Shown here one piece after another: positions 16,635 to 25,891 of a stretch of DNA of 35,016 nt. The translations under genes were made by a program, and so were the position numbers. Source of the DNA: an uncultured Eubacteriales bacterium. Its GTDB lineage: Bacteria; Bacillota; Clostridia; Saccharofermentanales; Fastidiosipilaceae. Under the pieces are notes generated by a model that saw only the letters and a list, made by a program, of their open reading frames with translations, ran no database searches and was not told the origin of the DNA. Position 1 is the stretch's first letter, and every line of letters begins with the position of its first letter. Location of the stretch: NCBI GenBank assembly GCA_902373515.1, contig CABKML010000018.1, positions 1 through 35,016 of the forward strand, read 5' to 3'.

Positions 16635-18008
16635 GTGAAAAAGATACTATCTTTTATTTTAATCGGTATGCTGTCGGTAACTTGCGCCTGTAATCGGGCA
16701 ACCGTTAATAATGAAAGTTCTCATCCAAGTGCCGGCGTCAGCAAAGCAACAGAGAAAAAACAGCCGACGAACGCCAATAATGCTGCCAACTTGCTCAAAG
16801 CGCCGCAACTTAGACAAACTTTAAGCACAGAGTACAAGAGTATCGACGCTCACGCACTGGAGTATACTTCCTACCTCGGTATACGCAAAACTTTCCCGCA
16901 TACTTTGCCTGTACCTTTGGCCTATAAGAATGACCAACTTTTTTACATGAGTTATAAAGTACCGGAAGGTATGAGTAAAAAAGAGATGGATGAGGCGCAT
17001 AAGAATAAGCAAATCGGACCTGAAATCAACCATTTCGGTTATTATGATTATAAGAGTAAAGAAAAATTTGAAATGCCCGTTAAAGATTGGCATATGATGA
17101 GCATGAATTACGCTACTTATATTTTGCCGGATAATCGGATGTTGCTTGTTTATGTGGTGAACGAGAGCAAAAGCAAAGGTATACACAGCAAGGTCGCATT
17201 ATTGGATTTTGTGCAAAAGACCCAAACAACTTTGGGTGAATATGAGACTTTTAACGCTCTAAGTACAATAAAAAAATTAAACGATGAAGAAGTTGTTTTA
17301 TTCCTGACTGTAGAGACGAATCAGAAAAAAGATGAAACTAAACAAATAATGCTCAAGTACAATTGCAAAGAAAATAAGTTGACGGAAATTTATCAAGGAG
17401 AGGTAATGAGCGAGAAATCTAAAGACATTTTTGCCTTTACTTGCACGGACGGTAAAATTTATTTGTTGATGCACCAAATTCAGGAAGGTAAATTACACTC
17501 TTTTTTACGCTGCATGGATAAATACGGCAAACAAATTGAGGAAAAACCTTTGAACGCTTTAAGCATGTATGAATCACCGGAGCAATTAGCTTTTGATATG
17601 CTGATGGACAAAGATATGCTGTTCGTACAATTTGAAGGAATGGCTAAAAGCTTGGGCCGGAAATTGCCGGCGGTTGCTATATTGCGTAAAGTGGGAGATG
17701 ATTATCAACTGCAAGACACAAAGTCCATGCAAATTGACAATATTCCATTTGAACCGCGGCAAAGTGCTACGGAACCGTTGTTAATGCGTAAAACCGTCAA
17801 GGACGATTCTAAAGAAAACTATCAATATTACGCTTATTACCCCGAGAAAAACGTTTACGACCTTTGGGATTTAGGCTACAAACGTAAAGACGGCAGTTAT
17901 TCGGCTTTGAACATCCAAAATAAACGTCTGTTCGTTTTCCGGCAGGATCAGGACAACAAATGCTCTTATTATTGGGTGACCCCTAAAGCTGCCGCTGCCA
18001 CCAAATAA
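16635..18008 (+). CDS. Lipoprotein of unknown function (paralogue of the 33451 gene)
   Basis: A 457-residue lipoprotein starting at GTG, with AAAGGAGA before it. After the N-terminal hydrophobic stretch the likely lipidated cysteine is C19 (C17 is nearby). A Ser/Asn/Lys-rich linker to about residue 60 is followed by a globular part of repeated short beta-strand-like blocks, which could be a beta-propeller. I do not recognise the family. It aligns by eye over nearly its full length with the lipoprotein at 33451-34881: shared blocks include YLGxR, EIYQGExMSEKS, KIYLLMH and YYAYYPxKNVxDL. It is cotranscribed with the C39-like peptidase, which could act on it or with it at the cell surface. Confidence 0.8.
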   Translation: MKKILSFILIGMLSVTCACNRATVNNESSHPSAGVSKATEKKQPTNANNAANLLKAPQLRQTLSTEYKSIDAHALEYTSYLGIRKTFPHTLPVPLAYKNDQLFYMSYKVPEGMSKKEMDEAHKNKQIGPEINHFGYYDYKSKEKFEMPVKDWHMMSMNYATYILPDNRMLLVYVVNESKSKGIHSKVALLDFVQKTQTTLGEYETFNALSTIKKLNDEEVVLFLTVETNQKKDETKQIMLKYNCKENKLTEIYQGEVMSEKSKDIFAFTCTDGKIYLLMHQIQEGKLHSFLRCMDKYGKQIEEKPLNALSMYESPEQLAFDMLMDKDMLFVQFEGMAKSLGRKLPAVAILRKVGDDYQLQDTKSMQIDNIPFEPRQSATEPLLMRKTVKDDSKENYQYYAYYPEKNVYDLWDLGYKRKDGSYSALNIQNKRLFVFRQDQDNKCSYYWVTPKAAAATK

Positions 18009-18037
18009 GCTTCAGAAGGGATTTAAGGGAGGTAAGG

Positions 18038-18071
18038 AAATGCAGGTGCTTTTAAGTATCTGCATTTTTAT
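18038..18071 (+). terminator. Probable terminator of the peptidase-lipoprotein operon
   Basis: AAATGCAG (18038-18045) pairs perfectly with CTGCATTT (18060-18067), followed by a TTTTTATTA stretch. It lies 30 bases after the lipoprotein stop. The stem is short and AT-containing and the loop is 14 bases, so termination may be incomplete. Confidence 0.6.
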
Positions 18072-18117
18072 TACAGCTTCTGATCCGGAGAAAAAAGACG
18101 AGCCGACAATCGAACTA

Positions 18118-18146
18118 TTTATCTTTTGTCAAATAAAAGGTATACT
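18118..18146 (+). promoter_or_regulatory. Possible pta promoter
   Basis: TATACT (18141-18146) is a good -10 about 97 bases before pta. The hexamer 17 bases upstream (TTTATC) is a poor -35, so the promoter is tentative. Confidence 0.4.
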
Positions 18147-18227
18147 AAAAGCTGATGATTTATGCAGTTTGCGCATCCGGACGCCCGAACGCCTGCCCGG
18201 GGCAAAATGCTAAAAATGTAATTTTAG

Positions 18228-19229
<1,002 letters not shown>

Positions 19230-19244
19230 TGATGTATTTGCCGG

Positions 19245-19275
19245 AGAAGCTGTTTCTTACAGCTTCTTCGATTTT
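19245..19275 (+). terminator. Intercistronic hairpin between pta and ackA
   Basis: AGAAGCTGT and ACAGCTTCT (19245-19253, 19259-19267) form a perfect 9-bp stem with a TTCTT loop. TCGATTTTT follows. The weak T-tract suggests partial termination or an mRNA end-stabilising role inside the operon. Confidence 0.55.
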
Positions 19276-19304
19276 TAGCGTATTGTGAAACGAGGAAATG
19301 AATA

Positions 19305-20507
19305 ATGAAGATTTTGGTTATTAATGCCGGCAGTTCATCTTTGAAGTATCAATTGATGCGTTCGGAAGACGGCCATGTTTATGCGAAGGGTTTGTGCGAA
19401 CGGATCAGTATCGACGGTAGTCGAATTATTTACAAGAATGACCGAGGACAAGAGTTTACTCAAGATATGCCGATGCCGACTCACGCGGAAGCTATGCAGG
19501 CAGTTTTGGACGCTTTGCAATCGGCTGAGCACGGTGTAGTTAAAAGCTTGCAGGAAATTGATGCTATCGGTCATCGAGTGGTGCACGGCGGAGAAAAATT
19601 CAACAAGTCGGTTTTGATTGATCAGGAAGTGCTGAAAGCAATCGAAGATTGTATTCCGTTGGCACCTTTGCATAATCCGGCCAATTTGCTCGGTATCAAG
19701 GCTTGCCGCAAGATTTTGCCTAATGTGCCGCAAGTTGCAGTTTTTGATACGGCATTCCATCAGACGATGCCCGCCTGTGCTTATATGTACGGCGTTCCTT
19801 ACAAATATTATGAGAAATACGGTGTACGTCGTTACGGCTTCCATGGTACGTCCCATCAGTTTGTCAGCGAACAGGCGGCTGAATATTTGCATAAGTCCCC
19901 GAAGGACTTGAAGATTGTAACTTGCCATCTGGGTAACGGTTCTTCTTTGGCAGCTGTGAAAAACGGTGTATGTGTCGATACAAGCATGGGCTTGACCCCG
20001 TTAGCCGGTGTGCCGATGGGAACTCGTTCCGGTGATATTGATCCGGCTGTCATTAAATATATGATGGATTGTGAACCGGATTTGAGTATTAAGGATGTCG
20101 ACCGTATTTTGAACAAAGAAAGCGGTATGTTGGGCATTTCCGGTATCGGCTCGGATTTCCGCGACTTGGGCACGGCCAAAGATAAAGGCGACAAGAGAGC
20201 GACATTGGCTTTGGCTATGTTTGCTTATGCAGTGAGAAAATATATCGGCGCTTATGCCTTCGCTATGGGCGGTTTGGATTGCATCGTCTTTACAGCCGGT
20301 GTCGGTGAGCATGATGCGGATGTCCGGGAAATGGTTTGCTTGGGTTTGGAAAACTTCGGTGTGCAATTCGATTCGGCGAAAAATGCGAAAACGCACGGTT
20401 TGGCTGAAATCAGCTTACCGACCAGTCGAGTTAAAGTTTTGGTTATTCCTACTAATGAAGAGTTGAGAATCGCGCAGGATACGGCAAAATTAGTTAACGT
20501 GAAATGA
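19305..20507 (+). CDS. ackA: Acetate kinase
   Basis: Makes acetate and ATP from acetyl phosphate. At 400 aa it has the normal family length. Family blocks are clear: NAGSSSLKY at the start, GHRVVHGGEKF, FDTAFHQTMP, RRYGFHGTSHQFV, CHLGNGSSLAAVKNG, DTSMGLTPLAGVPMGTRSGDIDP and FTAGVGEHD. CGAGGAAA lies before the ATG. With Pta it forms the acetate branch of fermentation, with substrate-level ATP formation. A terminator follows. Confidence 0.98.
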   Translation: MKILVINAGSSSLKYQLMRSEDGHVYAKGLCERISIDGSRIIYKNDRGQEFTQDMPMPTHAEAMQAVLDALQSAEHGVVKSLQEIDAIGHRVVHGGEKFNKSVLIDQEVLKAIEDCIPLAPLHNPANLLGIKACRKILPNVPQVAVFDTAFHQTMPACAYMYGVPYKYYEKYGVRRYGFHGTSHQFVSEQAAEYLHKSPKDLKIVTCHLGNGSSLAAVKNGVCVDTSMGLTPLAGVPMGTRSGDIDPAVIKYMMDCEPDLSIKDVDRILNKESGMLGISGIGSDFRDLGTAKDKGDKRATLALAMFAYAVRKYIGAYAFAMGGLDCIVFTAGVGEHDADVREMVCLGLENFGVQFDSAKNAKTHGLAEISLPTSRVKVLVIPTNEELRIAQDTAKLVNVK

Positions 20508-20596
20508 TTTACGGACCTGATGCCGGCTCTGTAATGAAAAAGTAGGGAAAATAAAACCTGTCCGACTGGACAAAGCGGAAGTTAACGCTTAATATC

Positions 20597-20642
20597 AAGA
20601 CTAGGTGTTTTTGCATTCGGCGGAGGCACCCAGTCTTTTTAT
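20597..20642 (+). terminator. Intrinsic terminator after ackA
   Basis: AAGACT-A-GGTG (20597-20607) pairs with CACC-C-AGTCTT (20627-20637) with one A-C mismatch, followed by TTTTTAT. It ends about 20 bases before the next gene, so the promoter of the following operon must lie upstream of or within it; I could not locate one. Confidence 0.7.
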
Positions 20643-20662
20643 ATTAAAACGGGGGCATTGAT

Positions 20663-21859
20663 ATGCAATATGATTTTACGAGCATAAATGACAGGCGGGC
20701 TATAGGTTCGCGTAAGTGGAGCATTGTGCCGGATGAAGTCGATCCTTTGAATGATAAGATGTATCCATTGACGATTGCGGATATGGATTTTGCACCTGTA
20801 CCTGAAATCAAAACAGCTTTACAGTCCTTTGTAGGTCATAATATTTTAGGATATACAGCCCCGACGCCGTCTTATTTGCAGGCGGTGTGCGATTTTTTTG
20901 AAAAACAGCATCAAGTTACCTTGGATCCCGAGTGGATTGTTACTACCCCGGGCGTTGTGGCGGCATTAGCGGCGGCCGTACGCGCTTTTACCAGAGAGGG
21001 TGATAAAATTTTGATTTTTACGCCCGTTTATCCGCCGTTTTATCGTGTTATCAGAGAACAGGGAAGAGAAGTGGTTAAATGTCCGTTGGTGATTGCCCAG
21101 GACGGCATGTATCATATGGATTTTGCCAATTTGGAATCTTTGCTCAGTCGGGAAAATATTAAGTTGTTATTTGTCTGCAATCCCCATAATCCCGCCGGCA
21201 GAGTCTGGACAGCAACGGATTTAAGCCGCTTGGCGAAGTTGGCGCAGGAGAATAATTGTATGGTAATCAGTGATGAAATCCATGCCGATTTAACCTATCC
21301 GGATATTGCGCATACCATGTATTTTAAGGCTTTGACGGATTTTACGGAGGCGGCGATGGTTTGCACGTCGGCAGCCAAAGCTTTTAATATTCCCGGTTTA
21401 CAGACTTCCAATATTTTTATCCCCCGCTCGGATTTGCGGGAAAAGTTCCAAAACGAACTGGCGGCCTCCGGTATTCAGCCGGCTAATATCTTAGGCTTGT
21501 ATGCGACGGAAGTTGCTTATACGCAGGCTTTACCTTGGCGGGAGGAAGTATTGCAGGTCATCAAAACCAATTACAATTTAGTGCGTGATTTTTTTGCCAA
21601 TTTGGATAATCGCTTCGAAGTTATGCCGGTACAAGCGTCTTTTTTGGCTTGGGTTAATTGTGCCAAGTTCGGCGTGAAAAGAGAGCAACTTGAGGCAGTG
21701 TTCCGGGCTGTTTGCTTCTTTGTAGCTGACGGTGCGGATTTCGGCAGTGAAGGAGATTATTATTTCCGTCTTAATTTCGGCTTACCGACAGCGGAGTTAC
21801 AAGCATGTTTGGATAATTTTGCTGAAAAAATCTCACCTTACCTGCACAGCATCGAATGA
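20663..21859 (+). CDS. PLP-dependent C-S lyase of the MalY/PatB family
   Basis: A fold-type I aminotransferase-like enzyme of 398 aa that probably cleaves the C-S bond of cystathionine or cysteine. The opening block (DFTSINDRRAIGSRKWS) and DMDF near residue 40 are typical of MalY/PatB. The PLP lysine is K239 in SAAKAFNIPGLQ, D204 in SDEIHADL holds the pyridine nitrogen, and the N173/N176 block is CNPHNPAGR. GGGGG precedes the ATG. The stop overlaps the next start by four bases (ATGA). A true aminotransferase cannot be wholly excluded. Confidence 0.88.
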   Translation: MQYDFTSINDRRAIGSRKWSIVPDEVDPLNDKMYPLTIADMDFAPVPEIKTALQSFVGHNILGYTAPTPSYLQAVCDFFEKQHQVTLDPEWIVTTPGVVAALAAAVRAFTREGDKILIFTPVYPPFYRVIREQGREVVKCPLVIAQDGMYHMDFANLESLLSRENIKLLFVCNPHNPAGRVWTATDLSRLAKLAQENNCMVISDEIHADLTYPDIAHTMYFKALTDFTEAAMVCTSAAKAFNIPGLQTSNIFIPRSDLREKFQNELAASGIQPANILGLYATEVAYTQALPWREEVLQVIKTNYNLVRDFFANLDNRFEVMPVQASFLAWVNCAKFGVKREQLEAVFRAVCFFVADGADFGSEGDYYFRLNFGLPTAELQACLDNFAEKISPYLHSIE

Positions 21860-23235
21860 GTGCCGAACCGGGGAGAACTATGGAACTTAAATTCAACGGT
21901 AAAATTAAAACCGCCAAGCTGCCCGGACAAAAGCGGCCGGCAGAGCAAGCTGTTTTGCGGATGCCGACTTTGATGGGCGTTGAAAGCGCATGTAAACAGG
22001 AATTGACAGCTTTAGGCTTTGAGGCGGCGCAAATTACTGTGAGTGATGCTTCAGTTGCCCTGACTGTGCCGTGGGAAGAGATGCCTGCGGCCGTAGCGGC
22101 GTTGAATTTGAATTTGCGGACGGCGGAGCGGGTATTGCTGCACCTTATCGATTTTAATGTGCAAAATTTTGCCGATTTTATTGCTGCAGTAGACGCCGTT
22201 CCTTTTGAAAAATATCTGGACCCCGGTTATTTTATAGATATTGTCGGTTACAGCCGAGACTCAAAATTAAGCAGTGTGCCGGCTTTACAGCGCCTGTTGA
22301 AAAAAGCGGTAATTAAGCGCTTGCAGAATTATTCTCCGGCAGCAGAGACTTGTAATGTTAACGGGATTTGGGAAGAAAATCGCAATCTCGGGTCTGACCG
22401 TTTGCAATTCAGTTTGGTGCGGGATAAGTTTTCTCTTGATTTGGATACAAGCGGTGAAGCTTTATATAAACGTTCCTATCGTCCTTTGAACCATCCGGCG
22501 CCGATTCGGGAAACTTTGGCGGCGGCAATTTTATATTTTGCCCATTTTCTGCCGAATTGTGAGAATTATCGGGAAGTGCTGTTCGATCCGGTTTGCGGTT
22601 CCGGCACCTTTCTGATTGAGGCGGCTTTGTTATTGACGCATACGGCACCCGGATTGAAACGTGCTTTTCGGGCGGAAAAGATGCGCTTGGTGGGCGAGAA
22701 TGTATTTTTGCAGGCAAGGAAAGAAGCTGAGAGCCGTTCATATTTGTATGCACCGCCTGTTGCCCAACAGCCTTTATATAATTTGTTATTCGGGGCGGAT
22801 ATAGATAAGCGAGCTCTTAAATCGGCGCAGGAAAATGCTCAAAGAGCCGGAGTAAGTTCGTATATCAATTGGATGTGTGCAGATTTAACGGCTTATGCCT
22901 CAGGCGGCATTATGCCGTTCCCGCAAGTGCAGGAGGCGGAACGGGTGCTTGTGCTGGCTAATCCTCCTTATGGTGAGAGATTAGGGGATGAGGTGCAGGT
23001 TGCCCGGCTGCATAGGGCGTTTAAGCAGCTTTTGTTCCAAAAAAAGGAAGCATCTGTCGCTGCTGCAACTGCGCAGGAACGTCGACAGCATAATTACTAT
23101 GAATTAAAAAAGAAATATCGCTTTTCTCTAATTACGCACTGTGCGGATTTGGAGAAACAATTATCTTGCAAAGCGAATAAACGGCGTAAGCTTTATAACG
23201 GTATGCTGCCATGCACTTTGTATCAATATTTTTAA
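21856..23235 (+). CDS. THUMP-type 23S rRNA guanine-N2 methyltransferase (RlmL-N/YpsC-like)
   Basis: A 459-residue class I SAM methyltransferase. A ferredoxin-like/THUMP region occupies residues ~35-190. The catalytic domain has FDPVCGSGTF (243-252, SAM-binding motif I), GADIDKRAL (313-321) and NPPY (369-372), the target-amine motif of N2-guanine methyltransferases. This matches the family that methylates G2445 of 23S rRNA. The start at 21856 overlaps the previous stop (ATGA). An alternative ATG at 21880 has GGGGAG just upstream and would remove eight residues; both are credible. The 3' end overlaps the kinase gene. Confidence 0.88.
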   Translation: MSAEPGRTMELKFNGKIKTAKLPGQKRPAEQAVLRMPTLMGVESACKQELTALGFEAAQITVSDASVALTVPWEEMPAAVAALNLNLRTAERVLLHLIDFNVQNFADFIAAVDAVPFEKYLDPGYFIDIVGYSRDSKLSSVPALQRLLKKAVIKRLQNYSPAAETCNVNGIWEENRNLGSDRLQFSLVRDKFSLDLDTSGEALYKRSYRPLNHPAPIRETLAAAILYFAHFLPNCENYREVLFDPVCGSGTFLIEAALLLTHTAPGLKRAFRAEKMRLVGENVFLQARKEAESRSYLYAPPVAQQPLYNLLFGADIDKRALKSAQENAQRAGVSSYINWMCADLTAYASGGIMPFPQVQEAERVLVLANPPYGERLGDEVQVARLHRAFKQLLFQKKEASVAAATAQERRQHNYYELKKKYRFSLITHCADLEKQLSCKANKRRKLYNGMLPCTLYQYF

Positions 23236-24938
23236 GGAAGCGGCAAGGTAAGGGAAATTCCCGGCCGGATACGTTTTATAAACAATTGCAGGGCCGGCTT
23301 TTGCAGCATATTCTTCAAAGAATTCTGCAAATTGAAGCGGCGATGCTGCTGGTTATTGTCGGCATTGTTTCTACTTATATTATTCACTATTGCAATCAAC
23401 TTAATTATAAAGTTGCCGGAGAAATGAATTCAACTTTGCAGAATTATCAGGAGCTGTTGGAGTTTGCAGCCGAGCTTAACAGCGGTAATTTAAGCCGTGT
23501 TTCCAGTACCTTTCAACATGACGTTATGGAAAAATACAGCAGTTTACAACGCTGCCTGAAAGTGCGCGGCGATTTGTATTTTTTGGATGCTGCCGGTAAA
23601 CCGTATATAAGTAATATGGGGTATGTCCGGGAAGAAGAACAGGAAGAGTTGATAAGGCAATGGCATTTTATGAGTCAAGCTTCTCATCGTTCCAATACTT
23701 TGGTCAGCGGCATTTCCCGCAGTTATCCGCATTCACTTTGGTTGGCATATTACACAAAGGACAATTTTAATCATGTTAAAACTGATGTTTTACTGCGAAT
23801 AAAGGCGGAATATTTAAGTCGCCTGTTTGAAACGCAGCCGGTACAAGCTTTACTTGTACAACAGGACGATTGGGCTTTAGCTCCGAACAGTACGAAAGTG
23901 CTGGATGCTATCAATCAACTGCCTGTTGAGCTCAGTACGCGCGGCTTGAAATTTTGGCGCGGACGTTTTTATTATGTTTGCTATATACCGCTGACAGCTT
24001 TCGGTTTACGAGTTTATACCATGTGGGAAGTAACAACTTTTATCCGCTTTTTACTGGTAATTGCTGTAACAAGCGCCTTATTGCTGTTGCTGCTGTATTA
24101 TCTCAGTTTACGTAATTCCCGTTGCCTGGCGCAGGAGTTTGCGGCAGATATTGTAACGCTGAAAGAAGCCCTCGCGCAGGCGGAAAAAGGGAATTTGGAG
24201 CATACGTTGACGATTGACAGCAGTTTGGAAATGCAGGCTATCGGTCATGCTTATAATCAACTTTTATTAGGCTTTAAGCGCCAATTACAGGAAAATGCTC
24301 AATTGGAGCGGATTGTGGCGAATGAGCAAATTAAGCAATTAGGCAGTCAATTTACAAATCATTTTTTATTCAACACATTGGATAATATTTACTATATGTG
24401 TCGAATTTCGCCCGACCTGGCGGAAATGATGGTCCTGAACTTGGCCAAGCTTTTACGTTACAACACGCACAGTCCGAATGAGAAGGTCACTTTGGCTGAA
24501 GACGGGCAATATATTCGCTTATATCTGGAGATTATAAAAGTCCGTTTTCATGATGCATTTGATTATGCTGTTACTATAGATAAAGAAGTTGAAGACTGTT
24601 TACTGCCTAAATTATTATTACAACCGATAATTGAAAATGCAATAAAATACGGTCGGCAGACGCAAACGGCATTACAGCTGCAATTAAGTGCACAATTGCA
24701 GGACGGCAAGGTAGTCTTAATTTGCCGGGATAACGGTCCGGGAATAAGTGAGGATAAGCTCGGATTATTACAAAAAGATTTAGCTGCCGCCGAAAATTAC
24801 AGTCGCCATCTGGGCCTGTATAATGTTGCCAGAAGAGTTGCTTTGACGTATGGTAAAGAATATGGCATACAATTGCATAATAAAAACGGTTTGGAAGTTA
24901 AAGTGACGATAAAAGCGGAGTATGAGGCGCAGGATTAA
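23211..24938 (+). CDS. YesM-type sensor histidine kinase
   Basis: A membrane sensor of 575 aa. Transmembrane segments lie at about 43-60 and 278-298, enclosing a roughly 215-residue extracellular sensing domain. A HAMP-like linker follows. The phosphoacceptor H384 is in NHFLFNTL, the His_kinase (LytS/YesM) box. The ATPase domain has QPIIENAIKYG (N box), DNGPGIS from 507 and GLYNVARR. The ATG lies 25 bases inside the preceding methyltransferase gene, and no better-placed start exists. It is followed by its response regulator with a one-base overlap. It likely senses an extracellular solute or a loaded binding protein. Confidence 0.9.
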   Translation: MHFVSIFLRKRQGKGNSRPDTFYKQLQGRLLQHILQRILQIEAAMLLVIVGIVSTYIIHYCNQLNYKVAGEMNSTLQNYQELLEFAAELNSGNLSRVSSTFQHDVMEKYSSLQRCLKVRGDLYFLDAAGKPYISNMGYVREEEQEELIRQWHFMSQASHRSNTLVSGISRSYPHSLWLAYYTKDNFNHVKTDVLLRIKAEYLSRLFETQPVQALLVQQDDWALAPNSTKVLDAINQLPVELSTRGLKFWRGRFYYVCYIPLTAFGLRVYTMWEVTTFIRFLLVIAVTSALLLLLLYYLSLRNSRCLAQEFAADIVTLKEALAQAEKGNLEHTLTIDSSLEMQAIGHAYNQLLLGFKRQLQENAQLERIVANEQIKQLGSQFTNHFLFNTLDNIYYMCRISPDLAEMMVLNLAKLLRYNTHSPNEKVTLAEDGQYIRLYLEIIKVRFHDAFDYAVTIDKEVEDCLLPKLLLQPIIENAIKYGRQTQTALQLQLSAQLQDGKVVLICRDNGPGISEDKLGLLQKDLAAAENYSRHLGLYNVARRVALTYGKEYGIQLHNKNGLEVKVTIKAEYEAQD

Positions 24939-25687
24939 TGACGGATAATTTACGAATTGTTATAGTCGAAGACGAATATTATGTCCGTAAAGGCTTGATA
25001 AATTCTTTCCCTTGGCAAGATATAGGCTGTGAAATAGTCGGTGAAGCCGATAATGGAGCCAATGGCTTAAAAGTAATTATGGAGCAGCAGCCTCATTTGG
25101 TAATCGCCGATATTGAAATGCCCCTGTTGGACGGAATCTCGATGGTAGAACAGCTCATAAAACAGGGATATAAAGGTGAATATATCTTTTTAACTTCACA
25201 TCAGAATTTTTCTTATGTTTATCGAGCTTTGAAGTTGGAAGTTGTCGATTATTTGCTGAAGCCTTTCAAAAACGAAGAATTACAGAGCAATTTGGAAAAA
25301 GTTAAGGTCAAAGTCGGTTTGAATCAAACGGCAGTACAGGAAACTGTTGTTGATGAAATTAATTTCAAGAATACGCTTATTCGTCAAGCTGTTTTGTATG
25401 TTAGAGAGAATTATGCGCAGGAAATTACAAGCAACAGTGTTGCGGAACATCTGAATATCAGCAGTGCTTACTTCTGCCGCACTTTCAAAAAAGAAACAGG
25501 CTACACCTTTGGGCACTATCTTGCATATTATCGGATTCATAAGGCGGCGCATTTACTGCAGGACAGTGATATGCGGATTAGTGAAGTTGCTGCAGCCTGC
25601 GGTATCGCTGATAGTAATTATTTTTCTCAAATATTCAAAAAAATTAAGGGCGTTACGCCGAAGGAATATCAAAGCAATAGGAACTAA
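24938..25687 (+). CDS. YesN-type response regulator (receiver plus AraC HTH)
   Basis: A 249-residue transcription factor. The receiver domain has the acidic pair E11/D12, the phosphoacceptor D58 in IADIEMP, a T/S switch in LTSHQ and the conserved lysine in LLKPF. The C-terminal ~100 residues are a double helix-turn-helix AraC domain ending in IFKKIKGVTPKEYQ. It pairs with the YesM-type kinase just upstream. The divergence-free gap to the next gene, a binding-protein lipoprotein, suggests it activates the importer operon. Confidence 0.93.
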   Translation: MTDNLRIVIVEDEYYVRKGLINSFPWQDIGCEIVGEADNGANGLKVIMEQQPHLVIADIEMPLLDGISMVEQLIKQGYKGEYIFLTSHQNFSYVYRALKLEVVDYLLKPFKNEELQSNLEKVKVKVGLNQTAVQETVVDEINFKNTLIRQAVLYVRENYAQEITSNSVAEHLNISSAYFCRTFKKETGYTFGHYLAYYRIHKAAHLLQDSDMRISEVAAACGIADSNYFSQIFKKIKGVTPKEYQSNRN

Positions 25688-25819
25688 AAATATCTATTTG
25701 TGCAAAATAAACAAAATGCAGGAGCCGAATTTGTAATAATTAGCTGATAAGAACAAAAAGAAGTCATTTTTTTCGAGAAAATTGTCAAAATTATTAGAGT
25801 CGTATAAATCCTTTTTTCC

Positions 25820-25825
25820 TATACT
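25820..25825 (+). promoter_or_regulatory. -10 element of the importer operon, probably activator-dependent
   Basis: TATACT lies about 67 bases upstream of the binding-protein gene. The hexamer 17 bases upstream (GAGTCG) is far from consensus. Such a promoter usually needs an activator, which fits the AraC-type regulator encoded directly upstream. Confidence 0.45.
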
Positions 25826-25891
25826 GATAGTGTAAAAGTTAATAACAGTGAAGTTTTTAATTTCACCGAACAGAAGAGAGAAGGAACATTT

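Noticed and set aside
20559..20572. TGTCC/GGACA small inverted repeat after ackA
   Set aside because: A 5-bp stem is common by chance and has no T-tract; the real terminator is at 20597-20642.
25464..25736. 90-codon frame overlapping the response regulator
   Set aside because: It is out of frame with the conserved AraC domain and has no start signal.
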